Of a stretch of DNA of 50,243 bases, positions 16,259 to 25,076 are shown in pieces. Under the pieces are notes generated by a model. That model ran no database searches and was not told where the DNA came from. It saw nothing but the letters and a program-made list of their open reading frames with translations. The DNA lies in contig NZ_BMPI01000015.1 of the NCBI RefSeq assembly GCF_014647515.1, positions 15,699 to 65,941 on the forward strand, read 5' to 3'. The DNA comes from Dactylosporangium sucinum (GTDB lineage: Bacteria; Actinomycetota; Actinomycetes; Mycobacteriales; Micromonosporaceae). Within the stretch, counting starts at the first letter, position 1. Every line of letters begins with the position of its first letter. Both the position numbers and the translations under genes were made by a program.

Positions 16259-16537
16259 TTAGAGTGCGCGCCGGCCGCGGCCGGAGAAGCCGGCCACCAG
16301 GGCCACGCCGACAGCGGCGAGGAGCACCTGGACCAGCAGCTCACCCCAGTCGACGCCCGGAGTGTCCGTCGAGATGCCGATGGCGTTGGCCAGGACCGTG
16401 CCCAGCAGCGCCGCGATGATGCCCACGACCATGGTCAGCAGGATCGACATGTGCTGCCGGCCGGGAACCACCAGCCGACCGAGCGCACCGACGATGATAC
16501 CGACGATCAGCGCCGTGATGATTCCGGTGACAGTCAC
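16259..16537 (-). CDS. GlsB/YeaQ/YmgE-family membrane protein
   Basis: A 92-residue protein with three hydrophobic helices: ITALIVGIIVGALGRLVVPG, a second around LLTMVVGIIAALLGTVLA, and LLVQVLLAAVGVALVAGFSG. The GalGRLvvPG turn after helix 1 is typical of the transglycosylase-associated (YeaQ/YmgE) family, small stress-induced membrane proteins of unclear activity. GTG 16537 has GAGGAGG 4 nt upstream, which sets the start; the longer in-frame reading upstream is not plausible. A hairpin terminator follows. Confidence 0.85.
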   Translation of the reverse strand: MTVTGIITALIVGIIVGALGRLVVPGRQHMSILLTMVVGIIAALLGTVLANAIGISTDTPGVDWGELLVQVLLAAVGVALVAGFSGRGRRAL

Positions 16538-16608
16538 TGTTCCTCCTCGAGCCCTACCGGAATGTCCGTCGATTCGATGGTTCCCGTGGTGGCTCGGATC
16601 GAAACACG

Positions 16609-17145
16609 CTACGGCCGGGGAAGCGCGTTGCGGAGGCGGATGCCGCTGAACTCGACGGTGCTCGCCACCACCATGTCCCACCATGGCCACAGGTTGGGCA
16701 GCACGCGCAGCTGGATGCCGGCCGCGGCGTGGCACGCGAACAGGTCGCCGACCGGCTCCGCCGGGCCGAGCGGGGTCACCGGCTCGGTCGCGACGTGGGC
16801 GTGCGGGTCGGGGCCGGGGAACGGGGCGAAGACGGCGGCCGGGAAGCGGTACGCGTAGAGCCGCACCGTGCGCATCGCCTCCAGCCAGCCGTACTCGATC
16901 ACGTGCACGCGGTCGCCGCAGCCGGCGCCGATGATCCGGTCGCGGTCCGCAGGGGTCGTGCCCGGACCGGCCCACGCCAGGCCGCGCGGGCACTGGCGTG
17001 GGAACCAGTAGTCGGGCGCGCGGGCGGCGTCGACCGCCCAGACGTACGCCTCCGGCTGCTGCGCCGTCGCGGCGACGTGCGGCGCGAAGCGCGTGATCGT
17101 CGGGTCCTCGGAGAAGTGCAGGACCTCGCCGGGCTCAGGCAGCAC
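16609..17145 (-). CDS. DUF6886-like hypothetical protein
   Basis: A 178-residue soluble protein. LHFSEDPTITRFAPHVAATA, AYVWAVDAARAPDYWFPRQC and CPRGLAW match a small actinobacterial family annotated as DUF6886 (recalled, not searched). Function unknown. The start is GTG 17145, 11 bp inside the end of the upstream PIG-L-type deacetylase gene, so the two are probably translationally coupled. The N-terminal His and Trp-rich core hint at an enzyme, but nothing in the sequence proves it. Confidence 0.65.
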   Translation of the reverse strand: MLPEPGEVLHFSEDPTITRFAPHVAATAQQPEAYVWAVDAARAPDYWFPRQCPRGLAWAGPGTTPADRDRIIGAGCGDRVHVIEYGWLEAMRTVRLYAYRFPAAVFAPFPGPDPHAHVATEPVTPLGPAEPVGDLFACHAAAGIQLRVLPNLWPWWDMVVASTVEFSGIRLRNALPRP

Positions 17146-17905
17146 CGTCCGTCACCCACGGCGGCGGGCCGGTGAAGGCCAGCATGTGCACGTCGAACAG
17201 CACGGCCGCCTCGACGCCCAGCGCCGGGCCGGCCTGCCGGGCCATCCAGGTCAGGAACGGGCCGGGCTCGGGGCCGCCGCCACCGAGGCCCTTGGTGTAC
17301 TCCGCGTGCGCCTCCAGCGAGCGGATCCCCGCCAGCAGCGGCTCGCCGGTCACATCGACGCCGTGCGTGGGCACGTTCGCGCCGGCGAACGCGACCAGCC
17401 GCACGCCGCCCCACGGCTCCAGGCCCTCGTCGGCCAGCTCGGGGAAGATCCAGCGGTTGCCGGCGTCGCGCGCGGCGTCGAGCGCGGCCAGCCCGACGGC
17501 GCGGTGGTCGGCCTGGTTGGTCATCCCGCCGGCGAAGCGGAGCTCGAACGAGCCGCTCACCATGATCTCCGGCCGGTGCCTGCGGATCGCGCGCACAATG
17601 TCGCGGCGAAGGTCGTTGCCGTACTCCACGACGCCGTCGCGGTGGTCGAGGAACTCCACGACGTCGACGCCGACCTCACGGGCGCCGGCGCGCTCCTCCT
17701 GCTCGCGCAGCGGTGCGGCCTGGTCGGGGTGCAGCCCGTCGATGCCGGCCTCGCCGCGGGTCGCCAGCAGGTAGGTCACCGTCTTGCCCTGCGCGGTCCA
17801 CTTCGCGACGGCGGCGGCGGTGCCGTATTCGATGTCGTCAGGGTGCGCGGCCACGGCGAGACAGCGGTCCCAGTCCTCCGGCAGCGGCGGCAGTGGTTGG
17901 GTCAT
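17135..17905 (-). CDS. PIG-L/LmbE-family N-acetyl-sugar deacetylase
   Basis: A 256-residue Zn-dependent deacetylase. The metal and catalytic motif AVAAHPDDIEYG is near residue 20, and the downstream NQADHRAVGLAAL supplies the third zinc-ligand His. LLATRGEAG and SGSFELRF are other family landmarks. Members such as MshB and BshB remove acetyl groups from GlcNAc conjugates (for example in mycothiol synthesis); the substrate here is not determined. I chose ATG 17905 because TAGCGT lies exactly 7 nt upstream, fitting leaderless transcription; GTG 17914 lies inside that -10 region. The gene overlaps the following DUF6886-like gene by 11 bp. Confidence 0.88.
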   Translation of the reverse strand: MTQPLPPLPEDWDRCLAVAAHPDDIEYGTAAAVAKWTAQGKTVTYLLATRGEAGIDGLHPDQAAPLREQEERAGAREVGVDVVEFLDHRDGVVEYGNDLRRDIVRAIRRHRPEIMVSGSFELRFAGGMTNQADHRAVGLAALDAARDAGNRWIFPELADEGLEPWGGVRLVAFAGANVPTHGVDVTGEPLLAGIRSLEAHAEYTKGLGGGGPEPGPFLTWMARQAGPALGVEAAVLFDVHMLAFTGPPPWVTDGAA

Positions 17906-17912
17906 GGCGATC

Positions 17913-17927
17913 ACGCTACGCGATACT
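17913..17927. promoter_or_regulatory. Back-to-back divergent -10 boxes
   Basis: On the minus strand TAGCGT (17918 to 17913) precedes ATG 17905 by 7 nt. On the plus strand GATACT (17922-17927) precedes ATG 17935 by 7 nt. The start codons are only 29 bp apart, so both genes would be leaderless from one compact promoter. Confidence 0.5.
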
Positions 17928-17934
17928 GGGCGGT

Positions 17935-18843
17935 ATGGACCCGACCCGCCTGCACCCCCAGGCGCGCGCCGCGCTCGGCGCGCAGCCGCGCGAGCCGCTC
18001 ACCGTCGCCAATCTCGCGGCCGTGCGGCAGAGCATGGTGGCGGCGGTCCCCGACGAGGTCGGGCTCGTCCCGGCGCCCGGCACCGTGGTCGACGTGGACG
18101 CGAACGGCGTTCCTGCTCGCCTTTTCCGCGACGGTACCGCCGGAGCCTCCCCCGTCATCCTCTATGCCCACGGCGGCGGATGGGCCCTCGGCGACCTCGA
18201 CACGCACGACGGCCTCTGCCGGGCGCTGGCGGCCGAGACCGGCTGGTCGGTCCTGGCGGTGCACTACCGCCGCGCCCCCGAGCACCCGTTCCCGGCCGCA
18301 CCGGACGACCTCGACACGGCCCTGACCTGGCTGCGCGACCACGGCGCCGCCCACGGCGTGGACCCCGCCCCGACGGCCGTCGCCGGCGACTCCGCCGGCG
18401 GTCACCTGGCGACGGTGGCGGCCCGGCGGGCCCGTGACGCCGGCCGTCCCCTGGCCGCGCAGCTGCTGATCTGCCCCGTCGTCGACCCGGCCCAGGACTA
18501 TCCCGACCTGGACGACTACGGCCTGCACCGCGACGAGATGCGCTTCTTCTGGGACGCGTACGCCCCGCCGGGCGTGGACCGCGCGGTGCCGGACCTGTCG
18601 CCGCACCTGGCCGACCTCGCCGGCCTGCCGCCGACCGTGATCGTCACCGCCGAGCTGGACATCCTGCGGCCCGAGGCCGAGCGCTACGCCGCGGCCCTGT
18701 CGGCGGCCGGGGTGCCGGTGATCAGCGCCTGCTACCAGGGCATGGTCCACAACTTCCCGCGCAAGCTGGCCCTGTTCGACGCCGCCCACGCCGCCCTGGC
18801 CCAGCTCGGCGCGGCCCTGCGCCACTGGGTGCCGGTGGCCTGA
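17935..18843 (+). CDS. Alpha/beta hydrolase, HSL-type esterase
   Basis: A 302-residue esterase of the hormone-sensitive-lipase group. The oxyanion motif YAHGGGWALGD begins at His79, the nucleophile elbow GDSAGG carries Ser153, the acid lies in VTAELDILRPEAE and the catalytic His in GMVHNFPR. The N-terminal cap (LHPQARAALG) is typical. It should hydrolyse short-chain acyl esters in the cytoplasm. It is transcribed divergently from the PIG-L-type gene from back-to-back promoters, and converges on ctaD with 3 bp between stops. Confidence 0.9.
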   Translation: MDPTRLHPQARAALGAQPREPLTVANLAAVRQSMVAAVPDEVGLVPAPGTVVDVDANGVPARLFRDGTAGASPVILYAHGGGWALGDLDTHDGLCRALAAETGWSVLAVHYRRAPEHPFPAAPDDLDTALTWLRDHGAAHGVDPAPTAVAGDSAGGHLATVAARRARDAGRPLAAQLLICPVVDPAQDYPDLDDYGLHRDEMRFFWDAYAPPGVDRAVPDLSPHLADLAGLPPTVIVTAELDILRPEAERYAAALSAAGVPVISACYQGMVHNFPRKLALFDAAHAALAQLGAALRHWVPVA

Positions 18844-18846
18844 GGG

Positions 18847-20613
18847 TCAGTCCTCCCGCTCGTCTCGCTCCGCCTGGTCCGCGTCGACCGCCTTCTGGTC
18901 GGACTCGGCGGTCAGCGGGCGGGCGCCGCCCTCCGGCGGGCCCTTGCGAGCCCCGCCGCCGGCCGCCAGGTGGGGAAACTTGGCGTCGAACGCCGGCCGC
19001 TCGGAGCGGATGCGCGGCATGCTGTCGAAGTTGCGCAGCGGCGGCGGGCTGCTCGTGGCCCACTCCAGCGAGTTGCCGTACCCCCACGGGTCGTCGACCA
19101 TCACGACGCGGCCGGCCTTGTACGAGATCCACATGTTGTACAGGAACGGGATCGTCGACGCGCCGAGGATGAACGACCCGATCGTGGAGACCGTGTTCAG
19201 CGTGGTGAAGCCGTCGGTCGGCAGGTAGTCGGCGTAGCGGCGGGGCATCCCCTGCGTGCCCAGCCAGTGCTGCACCAGGAACGTGGTGTGGAAGCCGACG
19301 AAGGTGAGCCAGAAGTGCAGCCGGCCCAGGCGCTCGTCGAGCATCCGGCCGAACATCTTCGGGAACCAGAAGTACACCCCGGCGTACACGGCGAACACGA
19401 TCGTGCCGAAGAGCACGTAGTGGAAGTGGGCCACGACGAAGTACGTGTCGGTGACGTGGAAGTCGATCGGCGGACTGGCCAGCAACACCCCCGACAGCCC
19501 GCCGAGCAGGAACGTCACCAGGAAGCCGATCGCGAACAGCATCGGGGTCTCGAACGTCAGCTGGCCGCGCCACATCGTGCCGGTCCAGTTGAAGAACTTC
19601 ATGCCCGTCGGGATCGCGATGAGGAAGCTGAGGAAGCTGAAGAACGGCAGCAGCACCTGGCCGGTGCCGAACATGTGGTGGGCCCAGACGCTCATCGACA
19701 GGGCACCGATCGCGATCGTGGCGCCGACCATGCCCTTGTAGCCGTAGACGGGCTTGCGACTGAAGACCGGGATGACCTCGGTGATGATGCCGAAGAACGG
19801 CAGCGCCACGATGTAGACCTCGGGGTGGCCGAAGAACCAGAACAGGTGCTGCCAGAGCAGCGCGCCGCCGGTCTCGGGGACGAAGACCTGCGCGCCGAGC
19901 TTGCGGTCGGCCAGCAGTACCAGAAGCGCCGCCGCGAGCAGGGGGAACACCATGAGGACCATCAGGGCGGTGATCAGGATGTTCCAGACGAAGATGGGCA
20001 GCCGGAACATGGTCATCCCCGGCGCACGCAGCGTGATGATCGTGGTGGTGATGTTGACGGCGCCCAGGATCGTGCCGAGGCCGGACAGCACCAGGCCGAC
20101 GATCCACAGGTCGGCGCCGACGCCGGGCGAGTCCGTGACGCTGTTGAGCGGTGCGTAGGCGAACCAGCCGAAGTCCGCCGCGCCGTTCGGGGTGATGAAG
20201 CCGGCCACGACGAGCCCGCCGCCGAGCAGGTACAGCCAGTAGGCGAGCGCGTTGAGCCGCGGGAAGGCGACGTCGGGCGCGCCGATCTGCAGCGGCACGA
20301 TGAAGTTGGCGAACGCGAACACGATCGGCGTCGCGAACAGCAGCAGCATGACCGTGCCGTGGATGGTGAACAGCTGGTTGTACTGCTCCGGCGACAGGAA
20401 CTGCAGGCCGGGCCGGGCCAGCTCGGCCCGCATGAGCAGGGCCATCACGCCGGCCGCGATGAAGAAGACGAAGGACGTGAACAGGTACAGGATGCCGACC
20501 TGCTTCGCGTCGGTCGTGCGGAGCAGCCGGCCCAGCGCGGTGCCCGGCAGCGGGCGCCGGACCGGGCCGGGCCGCGTCGGGACCGGCCCTGGCAGCGGCT
20601 TCGTCGTGGTCAC
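18847..20613 (-). CDS. ctaD: Cytochrome c oxidase subunit I
   Basis: A 588-residue haem-copper oxidase subunit I of the aa3 type, with twelve membrane helices expected. The low-spin haem His is in FTIHGTVML. The CuB and cross-linked Tyr motif is [10 protein letters not shown], the second CuB pair is in WAHHMFGTG, and haem ligands lie in VVAHFHYVL. It couples O2 reduction to proton pumping. I prefer GTG 20613 (VTTTKPLPG), 8 nt after a GAGGGG sequence; GTG 20631 would add six residues. The C-terminal tail of about 50 residues is hydrophilic and charged. No ctaC, ctaE or qcr genes are adjacent, so this is a solitary copy. Confidence 0.95.
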   Translation of the reverse strand: MTTTKPLPGPVPTRPGPVRRPLPGTALGRLLRTTDAKQVGILYLFTSFVFFIAAGVMALLMRAELARPGLQFLSPEQYNQLFTIHGTVMLLLFATPIVFAFANFIVPLQIGAPDVAFPRLNALAYWLYLLGGGLVVAGFITPNGAADFGWFAYAPLNSVTDSPGVGADLWIVGLVLSGLGTILGAVNITTTIITLRAPGMTMFRLPIFVWNILITALMVLMVFPLLAAALLVLLADRKLGAQVFVPETGGALLWQHLFWFFGHPEVYIVALPFFGIITEVIPVFSRKPVYGYKGMVGATIAIGALSMSVWAHHMFGTGQVLLPFFSFLSFLIAIPTGMKFFNWTGTMWRGQLTFETPMLFAIGFLVTFLLGGLSGVLLASPPIDFHVTDTYFVVAHFHYVLFGTIVFAVYAGVYFWFPKMFGRMLDERLGRLHFWLTFVGFHTTFLVQHWLGTQGMPRRYADYLPTDGFTTLNTVSTIGSFILGASTIPFLYNMWISYKAGRVVMVDDPWGYGNSLEWATSSPPPLRNFDSMPRIRSERPAFDAKFPHLAAGGGARKGPPEGGARPLTAESDQKAVDADQAERDERED

Positions 20614-20640
20614 TGGGTGTTCCCCTCGCACGCGGGTGAT

Positions 20641-20659
20641 GTAGCGGCGTGCCGCCTAC
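20641..20659 (-). terminator. Weak hairpin after the coiled-coil gene
   Basis: GTAGCGGC pairs with GCCGCCTAC across a 2-nt turn, with one bulged C. It is about 40 bp past the stop of the leftward gene ending at 20700 and upstream of ctaD. Confidence 0.3.
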
Positions 20660-20699
20660 CCGAATGCGACGCGGTGAAACGTCAGCTTCCGCCGACGGT

Positions 20700-21398
20700 C
20701 TACACGCGCTTCCTGGCCTTCTTCGCGACGACCTCGACCTCGCGCTCGGCCTCGTCGGCGGCGCCGCGGCGGCGGAGCATGGCGAAGCCGGGGATGCCGA
20801 TGATCGCCTGGCGCAGGTCGCGCGTGACCTCGAGCAGCTCGTGGATGTCGGGGCCGGCCCGGTCGAGCGAGGCGAGGATCGGCAGGACGTCGGTGTTGAG
20901 GTGGTGCGCGAGCTTCGGCAGCTCGTCGATCATGTGGATCGCCGCGTCGACCTCCTCGGGCGACAGCTCCTCGACGAACCGCCGCAGCCCCGGCTCATAG
21001 GCGACGATGAGCTGCGCCGCCGTGCCCGCCGTCTGCCCGGCCTGGGTGACCACGGCGCCGGCCTCGGCGGCGGTCTGCCGCGCCTGCGTCACGAGGGCCG
21101 CGGCCTCCGCCGACGTCTGCGCCGAGTGCGTCACGATCGCGTCGACGCGCTGGGTGAGGTCGACCGCCCGGTCGACGATCGCGGTCGCTCGCTCGGTCGC
21201 GGCCCGGGCGTCCTCCACGGCCTGCTGCGCGGCGTCGAGCGTGGTGGTGGCCCGCGCCAGCAGCACCTCTACGCCGTCGACGATCCGCACCACGCGCCCG
21301 GGCAGCGCCGCCACGCTGGCGGCGACCCCGACCGCCCTCCCCGCGGTGGAGAAGGCAAGGTCGACGATCTCGGACGGAAGCGGCAACGACAGTCGCAC
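20700..21398 (-). CDS. Coiled-coil protein of unknown function
   Basis: A 232-residue protein with no signal peptide. Residues about 45-135 are an Ala/Thr/Gln-rich helix (DAAQQAVEDARAATERATA, AQTSAEAAALVTQARQTA) predicted as a long coiled coil with apparent internal repeats (SAQTSAEAAALVTQA, ARQTAAEAGAVVTQA, GQTAGTAAQ). The C-terminal part (IHMIDELPKLAHHLNTDVLP) is helical, followed by a basic end KKARKRV. Similar actinobacterial proteins are hypothetical or carry misleading enzyme names. The start is uncertain: GTG 21398 is the first in-frame start after the upstream SDR gene ends. Confidence 0.65.
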   Translation of the reverse strand: MRLSLPLPSEIVDLAFSTAGRAVGVAASVAALPGRVVRIVDGVEVLLARATTTLDAAQQAVEDARAATERATAIVDRAVDLTQRVDAIVTHSAQTSAEAAALVTQARQTAAEAGAVVTQAGQTAGTAAQLIVAYEPGLRRFVEELSPEEVDAAIHMIDELPKLAHHLNTDVLPILASLDRAGPDIHELLEVTRDLRQAIIGIPGFAMLRRRGAADEAEREVEVVAKKARKRV

Positions 21399-21414
21399 CC
21401 GTCCATTGTGCCCA

Positions 21415-22215
21415 TCAGGAGACGTCGATACCGTATCGGGCACCAAGATCCGCAACGTGCCAGCCCCGCCCGCTCATGGCCAGCACGTCCGCGTCCGCGG
21501 CGACGGCCACGACAGCCCGCCCAACCCCTTCGGGCGACTGAGAGTTTTCCATATCAAGATATTCGGCGAACTGCATGACCCCTTCGGTCCGCACCAGCCC
21601 GGGATAGAGCGAGACGGAAGCGACCCCGTGGCGCTTGAGCGCCTCGGCCACGGCGAGGGCTAGCCGATCATCGGCCGTCTTGGCAACGCTGTACGCCACG
21701 GGCTGCCGCAGGTCATGCACCGCCCCGACCTCCATCGACACGGTCACCACCAGCCCGCCGGGCCGGTGCAGCAGCAGCGGCACGCACTTCGCCGTGGTCA
21801 CGTAGTGCGCCCGCACGCCGGCCCCGAACATGGCATCCCACAGTTCGAGGGGCTGCTCCCAGAACGGCAGGTTCCACTCCTCCCACCCTCCGGCGTTGAG
21901 CCGCTCGTACCCACCCCAGACGTTGTTGACGAGCAGGTCCAGCCGGCCGGCCTCCCGCCCGATCCGCCGCACGAGCTCGTCGACCTGCGCGTCGTCCCAG
22001 TGGTCGCAGACGACCGCGCGCCCGGCTCCCCCGACCCGATCGACGGCCCGGGCCACGTCCTCGACGGTCCCGGGCAGATGCCCGCTGGTCCCACCCGCAT
22101 CGGACGACCGCCCGGTGATCCAGACCTCCCACCCGGCGTGCCCGAGCGCCGTGGCGATCCCCCGCCCAACCCCGCGACTCCCACCGGTAACCAACGCCAC
22201 GCGACGTCCCGTCAT
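21415..22215 (-). CDS. Short-chain dehydrogenase/reductase, DHRS1-like
   Basis: A 266-residue Rossmann-fold oxidoreductase. The NAD(P) motif is VTGGSRGVGRG; Arg and Ser residues in ITGRSSDAGG suggest NADP(H) preference. NNVWGGYE replaces the usual NNAG, as in the DHRS1-like group, and the catalytic Tyr and Lys are in YSVAK with Ser in VTVSMEVGA. SLYPGLVRTEGVMQ is also typical of that group. The substrate is unknown. TAGCGT lies 7 nt before ATG 22215, so it is probably leaderless. Confidence 0.88.
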   Translation of the reverse strand: MTGRRVALVTGGSRGVGRGIATALGHAGWEVWITGRSSDAGGTSGHLPGTVEDVARAVDRVGGAGRAVVCDHWDDAQVDELVRRIGREAGRLDLLVNNVWGGYERLNAGGWEEWNLPFWEQPLELWDAMFGAGVRAHYVTTAKCVPLLLHRPGGLVVTVSMEVGAVHDLRQPVAYSVAKTADDRLALAVAEALKRHGVASVSLYPGLVRTEGVMQFAEYLDMENSQSPEGVGRAVVAVAADADVLAMSGRGWHVADLGARYGIDVS

Positions 22216-22657
22216 GCCCAGCACGCTACGCCCCGGACCCCGCACCGTCCCGTGATCGATGGCGAGTTCCGGCTGCCATGACAGCCAGACGTCTCCATCG
22301 ATCATGCAACTGAGGGTAGATCGACCAACGTCTAAGGGATGACCGGCCGACCGCGGCGAGACGTAGGCCCGCGCTACTGGCGGCGGGCGAGACGGCGACG
22401 CCTTCCTGTTCGAACGGCAGCAGCCCAGGCAAGGCAACAACAACCGCCACCGGCACCACGACACAGCCAGCGACCCGGACCCGCACGGGCCGGGCCACCG
22501 GCACCACAACAGCCAGCGACTCGAACCCGCACGGGCCGGGCCACCGGCGCCACAACGCGGCGAGCGGCCCGGACCCGCCGAGTTCGGACCGCTGGCGGCG
22601 GCACGGGCTCGGGCGGGCCCGGGCCGCTCGCGCGGCGCGGACCTGTACGTGCCGCGG
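22216..22657. other. 442-bp intergenic region with tandem repeats
   Basis: No convincing gene is seen on either strand. The first 40 bp hold the SDR promoter. The rest is very GC-rich and contains the 46-48 bp repeats at 22447-22554. It lies between two leftward genes, SDR and the WGR-propeller protein. Confidence 0.6.
22447..22554. repeat. 46-48 bp tandem repeat, about 2.3 copies
   Basis: Copy 1 is 22447-22494, copy 2 is 22495-22540, and a partial third copy begins at 22541. Units start CCACCGGCACCAC and end CGCACGGGCCGGG. Copies 1 and 2 differ by a 2-bp indel and a few substitutions. The unit is not a consistent multiple of three and no ORF is supported. Confidence 0.8.
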
Positions 22658-24079
22658 TCAGACCAGGCGGCGGATCTCGCCGTGCGTGCGGTAGAAGCCG
22701 CCGCGGGCGGACTCGCGGATGCCCGTCACGACGTAGCGGGCGCCGGGCTCGCGGACGTTCTTCGGGAACTGGACCTGCCAGTCCTGGTGGTAGCCGGACG
22801 TGACCACGCGGATCCGGAGGCGGCCGCCCTGCTCCACGCACTCGAGGACGACGCCGTCGGCCGGGTCGGAGATCTCCTCCACCGCAGCGGACGGAGCCAC
22901 CGACTCCATCGCGCGCGGGGCCTTCACGTCGACGTACTCCGGCACGACGCCCTGCTCGGCCGCGCGCACGGCCTCCTCGCTCGCGTCGATGCAGGCCAGC
23001 GAGCCGTCCGTGGTGACGATGTAGAGCTTCTCGTCGTGATACTGCATCGAGTAGGCGCTGCCGCAGCCCGTGCCCAGCTTCCAGAGGCGGTTGCCCGCGG
23101 CGTCGAAGCAGTAGACCGAGGAGTGGTAGTCGCCGGCGAAGACGTAGCGGCCGTCGGGGGACGTGGCGTTGGAGAAGATGGTGGCGTCGCAGCGGTAGGT
23201 GACGCCCTTCGAGCCGTCCTTGCCGAAGGACAGCACCGAGTTGGAGGACATGCCCGCATAGAGCATGTCGCGCTCCTGCCAGCCGAAGAGCACGGCGCCC
23301 GGGGTGGGCTGGTGCCAGCGCTCGGCGCCGGTGCGCCAGTCGTAGCTGGTCACGCCCTTGCTGTGGCCGTGGTGGACGGCCGTGGCGTCGCAGCGGACCA
23401 TCCAGCCGCTCTGGCCCTTGCTCTTCTTGCGCCAGAGGAACTCGTCCTCGTGGTCGATGGCGCAGACGCCGCCCTTGTCGTCGGAGACGCCCAGCACGCC
23501 GTCGTGGATGTCGAGCCAGTAGATGTCGATGTCGGAGGCGATCGCGTAGGCCAGCCGCGGGACCTTGCCGGTCAGGTCGTAGACGTTGCCGTCGTCGCAG
23601 CCCGCGTAGATCCACTGGTCGTCGGCGACGATGCACTTGACGCCGTCGGGCAGCTGGAACTGCCGCTCGACCGTCGCGTCGTGCTTGAGCACGGTGATCG
23701 TGCCCTTCTCGTTGCCGACCATGCACACGTCGTCGTTGATGAAGATGCCGAACGCGGGGGCGCCCGACCGGTATTTCCACAGGACCGGCGCCATCTTCGC
23801 CGTCGACCGCTGGCTCTGGATCTGCCGCCGGGTCACCGACCGCGCCGCCCGCTGCCCCTGCACGGCCGGCGCATAACCCTTGCGGACCTTCTCACCGATC
23901 TTCTTCTGCGCGTCGGCCTGCGCCTTCGCCTCGTCGGCATAGGACGTCGTCTTGCTCTGGCCGCCGTCGCCGATCCGCCCGTATCGAATCGTCATCTCGT
24001 TGCCGTCAACGGTGACCTCGTAGAACTTGTGCGCGCTCCCGGCATCCTCGGACAGTTCGAGATACGTCGTCTGGGGCAT
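22658..24079 (-). CDS. WGR-domain protein with a beta-propeller
   Basis: A 473-residue protein. The first 80 residues form a WGR domain (YLELSEDAGSAHKFYEVTVD, IRYGRIGDGGQ with the W-G-R core as YGR, then KKIGEKVRKGY). Residues about 115-390 contain repeats resembling a PQQ or WD-type beta-propeller: FGIFINDDVCMVGNEKGTIT, WIYAGCDDGNVYDL, VLGVSDDKGGVCAID, YVFAGDYHSSVYCFD and LYIVTTDGSLACID. A C-terminal beta domain follows. WGR domains bind nucleic acid or partners in PARPs and MolR-type proteins; its role here is unknown. AGGAAGG precedes ATG 24079. There is no signal peptide, so it is cytoplasmic. Confidence 0.8.
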   Translation of the reverse strand: MPQTTYLELSEDAGSAHKFYEVTVDGNEMTIRYGRIGDGGQSKTTSYADEAKAQADAQKKIGEKVRKGYAPAVQGQRAARSVTRRQIQSQRSTAKMAPVLWKYRSGAPAFGIFINDDVCMVGNEKGTITVLKHDATVERQFQLPDGVKCIVADDQWIYAGCDDGNVYDLTGKVPRLAYAIASDIDIYWLDIHDGVLGVSDDKGGVCAIDHEDEFLWRKKSKGQSGWMVRCDATAVHHGHSKGVTSYDWRTGAERWHQPTPGAVLFGWQERDMLYAGMSSNSVLSFGKDGSKGVTYRCDATIFSNATSPDGRYVFAGDYHSSVYCFDAAGNRLWKLGTGCGSAYSMQYHDEKLYIVTTDGSLACIDASEEAVRAAEQGVVPEYVDVKAPRAMESVAPSAAVEEISDPADGVVLECVEQGGRLRIRVVTSGYHQDWQVQFPKNVREPGARYVVTGIRESARGGFYRTHGEIRRLV

Positions 24080-24155
24080 CGGTCGACAAACCTTCCTAGA
24101 GGGGGATCGAAGGGGCGGCGTCAGCCTAGCGACCGGGTACGACAAAATCTCATCC

Positions 24156-25076
24156 GTGCTGCATCTGAGGGTCATCAGTCCGCCCGCCGACACCGACCGG
24201 GTCGTCGAGCTGCTCACCGTGGAGGCCGGCGCGACGAATCTCGTCGTGTTCCCGGGTGCGGCCCGGCAGCCGGCGGGCGACGTCGTCATGTGCGACGTCG
24301 TGCGCGAGGCCGGCAACCCGGTGCTGGCCAAGCTGCGCGCGATGAAGCTCCACGAGCGTGGCTCCATCGCGATCGAGAACGTCGACGTCTCCCTCAGCAG
24401 AAGCGCCCAGCGGGCCGCCGACGCCGCGCCCGGGCTGGCCGCCGACGCCGTGGTCTGGGACGAGATCGAGCAGAAGACCGGCGAGGAGACCGACCTCTCC
24501 GGCACGTACCTGCTGATGCTCGGCATCGCGACCATCATCGCCGGCATCGGCGTGCTGCTCGACCAGCCGATCCTCATCGTCGGCGCGATGGTCGTCGGCC
24601 CGGAGTTCGGCCCGCTCGCCGCCCTGTGCGTCGGCATCGTCCGGGCACGCGCACGCACGATGCGACGAGCGCTGACCGCCCTCGGTGTCGGGTTCCCGAT
24701 CGCGATCGCGGCCACGATCGTCAACACCTGGCTGCTCGACCTGCTCGGCCTCGTCGACAAGGGCATGCTGCTGCGCGACCGGCCGCTCACCGACTTCATC
24801 TGGCAGCCCGACGCCTTCTCCTGGATCGTCGGCTTCTTCGCCGGCATCGCCGGTATGCTCTCGCTGACCAGCTCGAAGGCCGGGCCGCTGATCGGGGTGC
24901 TGATCTCGGTGACGACCGTGCCGGCCGCGGCGAACATCGCGGCCGCCCTGGCCTACGGCGTGTGGCACGAGGCGTGGGGCTCGACGGTCCAGCTGTTCCT
25001 CAACCTCGCCGCGATCGTCGTCGCCGGGGTGCTGACCCTGCTCGTCCAGCGCTGGTGGTGGCGTCGTCGTGTCTGA
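24156..25076 (+). CDS. DUF389-family membrane protein
   Basis: A 306-residue protein. A soluble N-terminal domain of about 125 residues (LHLRVISPPADTDRVVELL) precedes at least five hydrophobic helices, with the DUF389 hallmark LIVGAMVVGPEFGPLAALC and LTSSKAGPLIGVLISVTTVP. Function unknown; sometimes called a hydrophobic-domain TIGR00341-type protein. GTG 24156 follows CAAAAT by 7 nt, suggesting a leaderless start. It is divergent from the WGR gene. Its last 8 bp overlap the Rsm22-like gene, so the two are probably coupled. Confidence 0.85.
   Translation: MLHLRVISPPADTDRVVELLTVEAGATNLVVFPGAARQPAGDVVMCDVVREAGNPVLAKLRAMKLHERGSIAIENVDVSLSRSAQRAADAAPGLAADAVVWDEIEQKTGEETDLSGTYLLMLGIATIIAGIGVLLDQPILIVGAMVVGPEFGPLAALCVGIVRARARTMRRALTALGVGFPIAIAATIVNTWLLDLLGLVDKGMLLRDRPLTDFIWQPDAFSWIVGFFAGIAGMLSLTSSKAGPLIGVLISVTTVPAAANIAAALAYGVWHEAWGSTVQLFLNLAAIVVAGVLTLLVQRWWWRRRV

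Noticed and set aside
22500..22540. T-loop-like GGTTCGAGTC on the minus strand in the repeat
   Set aside because: The bases either side do not form a 5-bp T-stem and there is no acceptor or anticodon arm, so it is not a tRNA.
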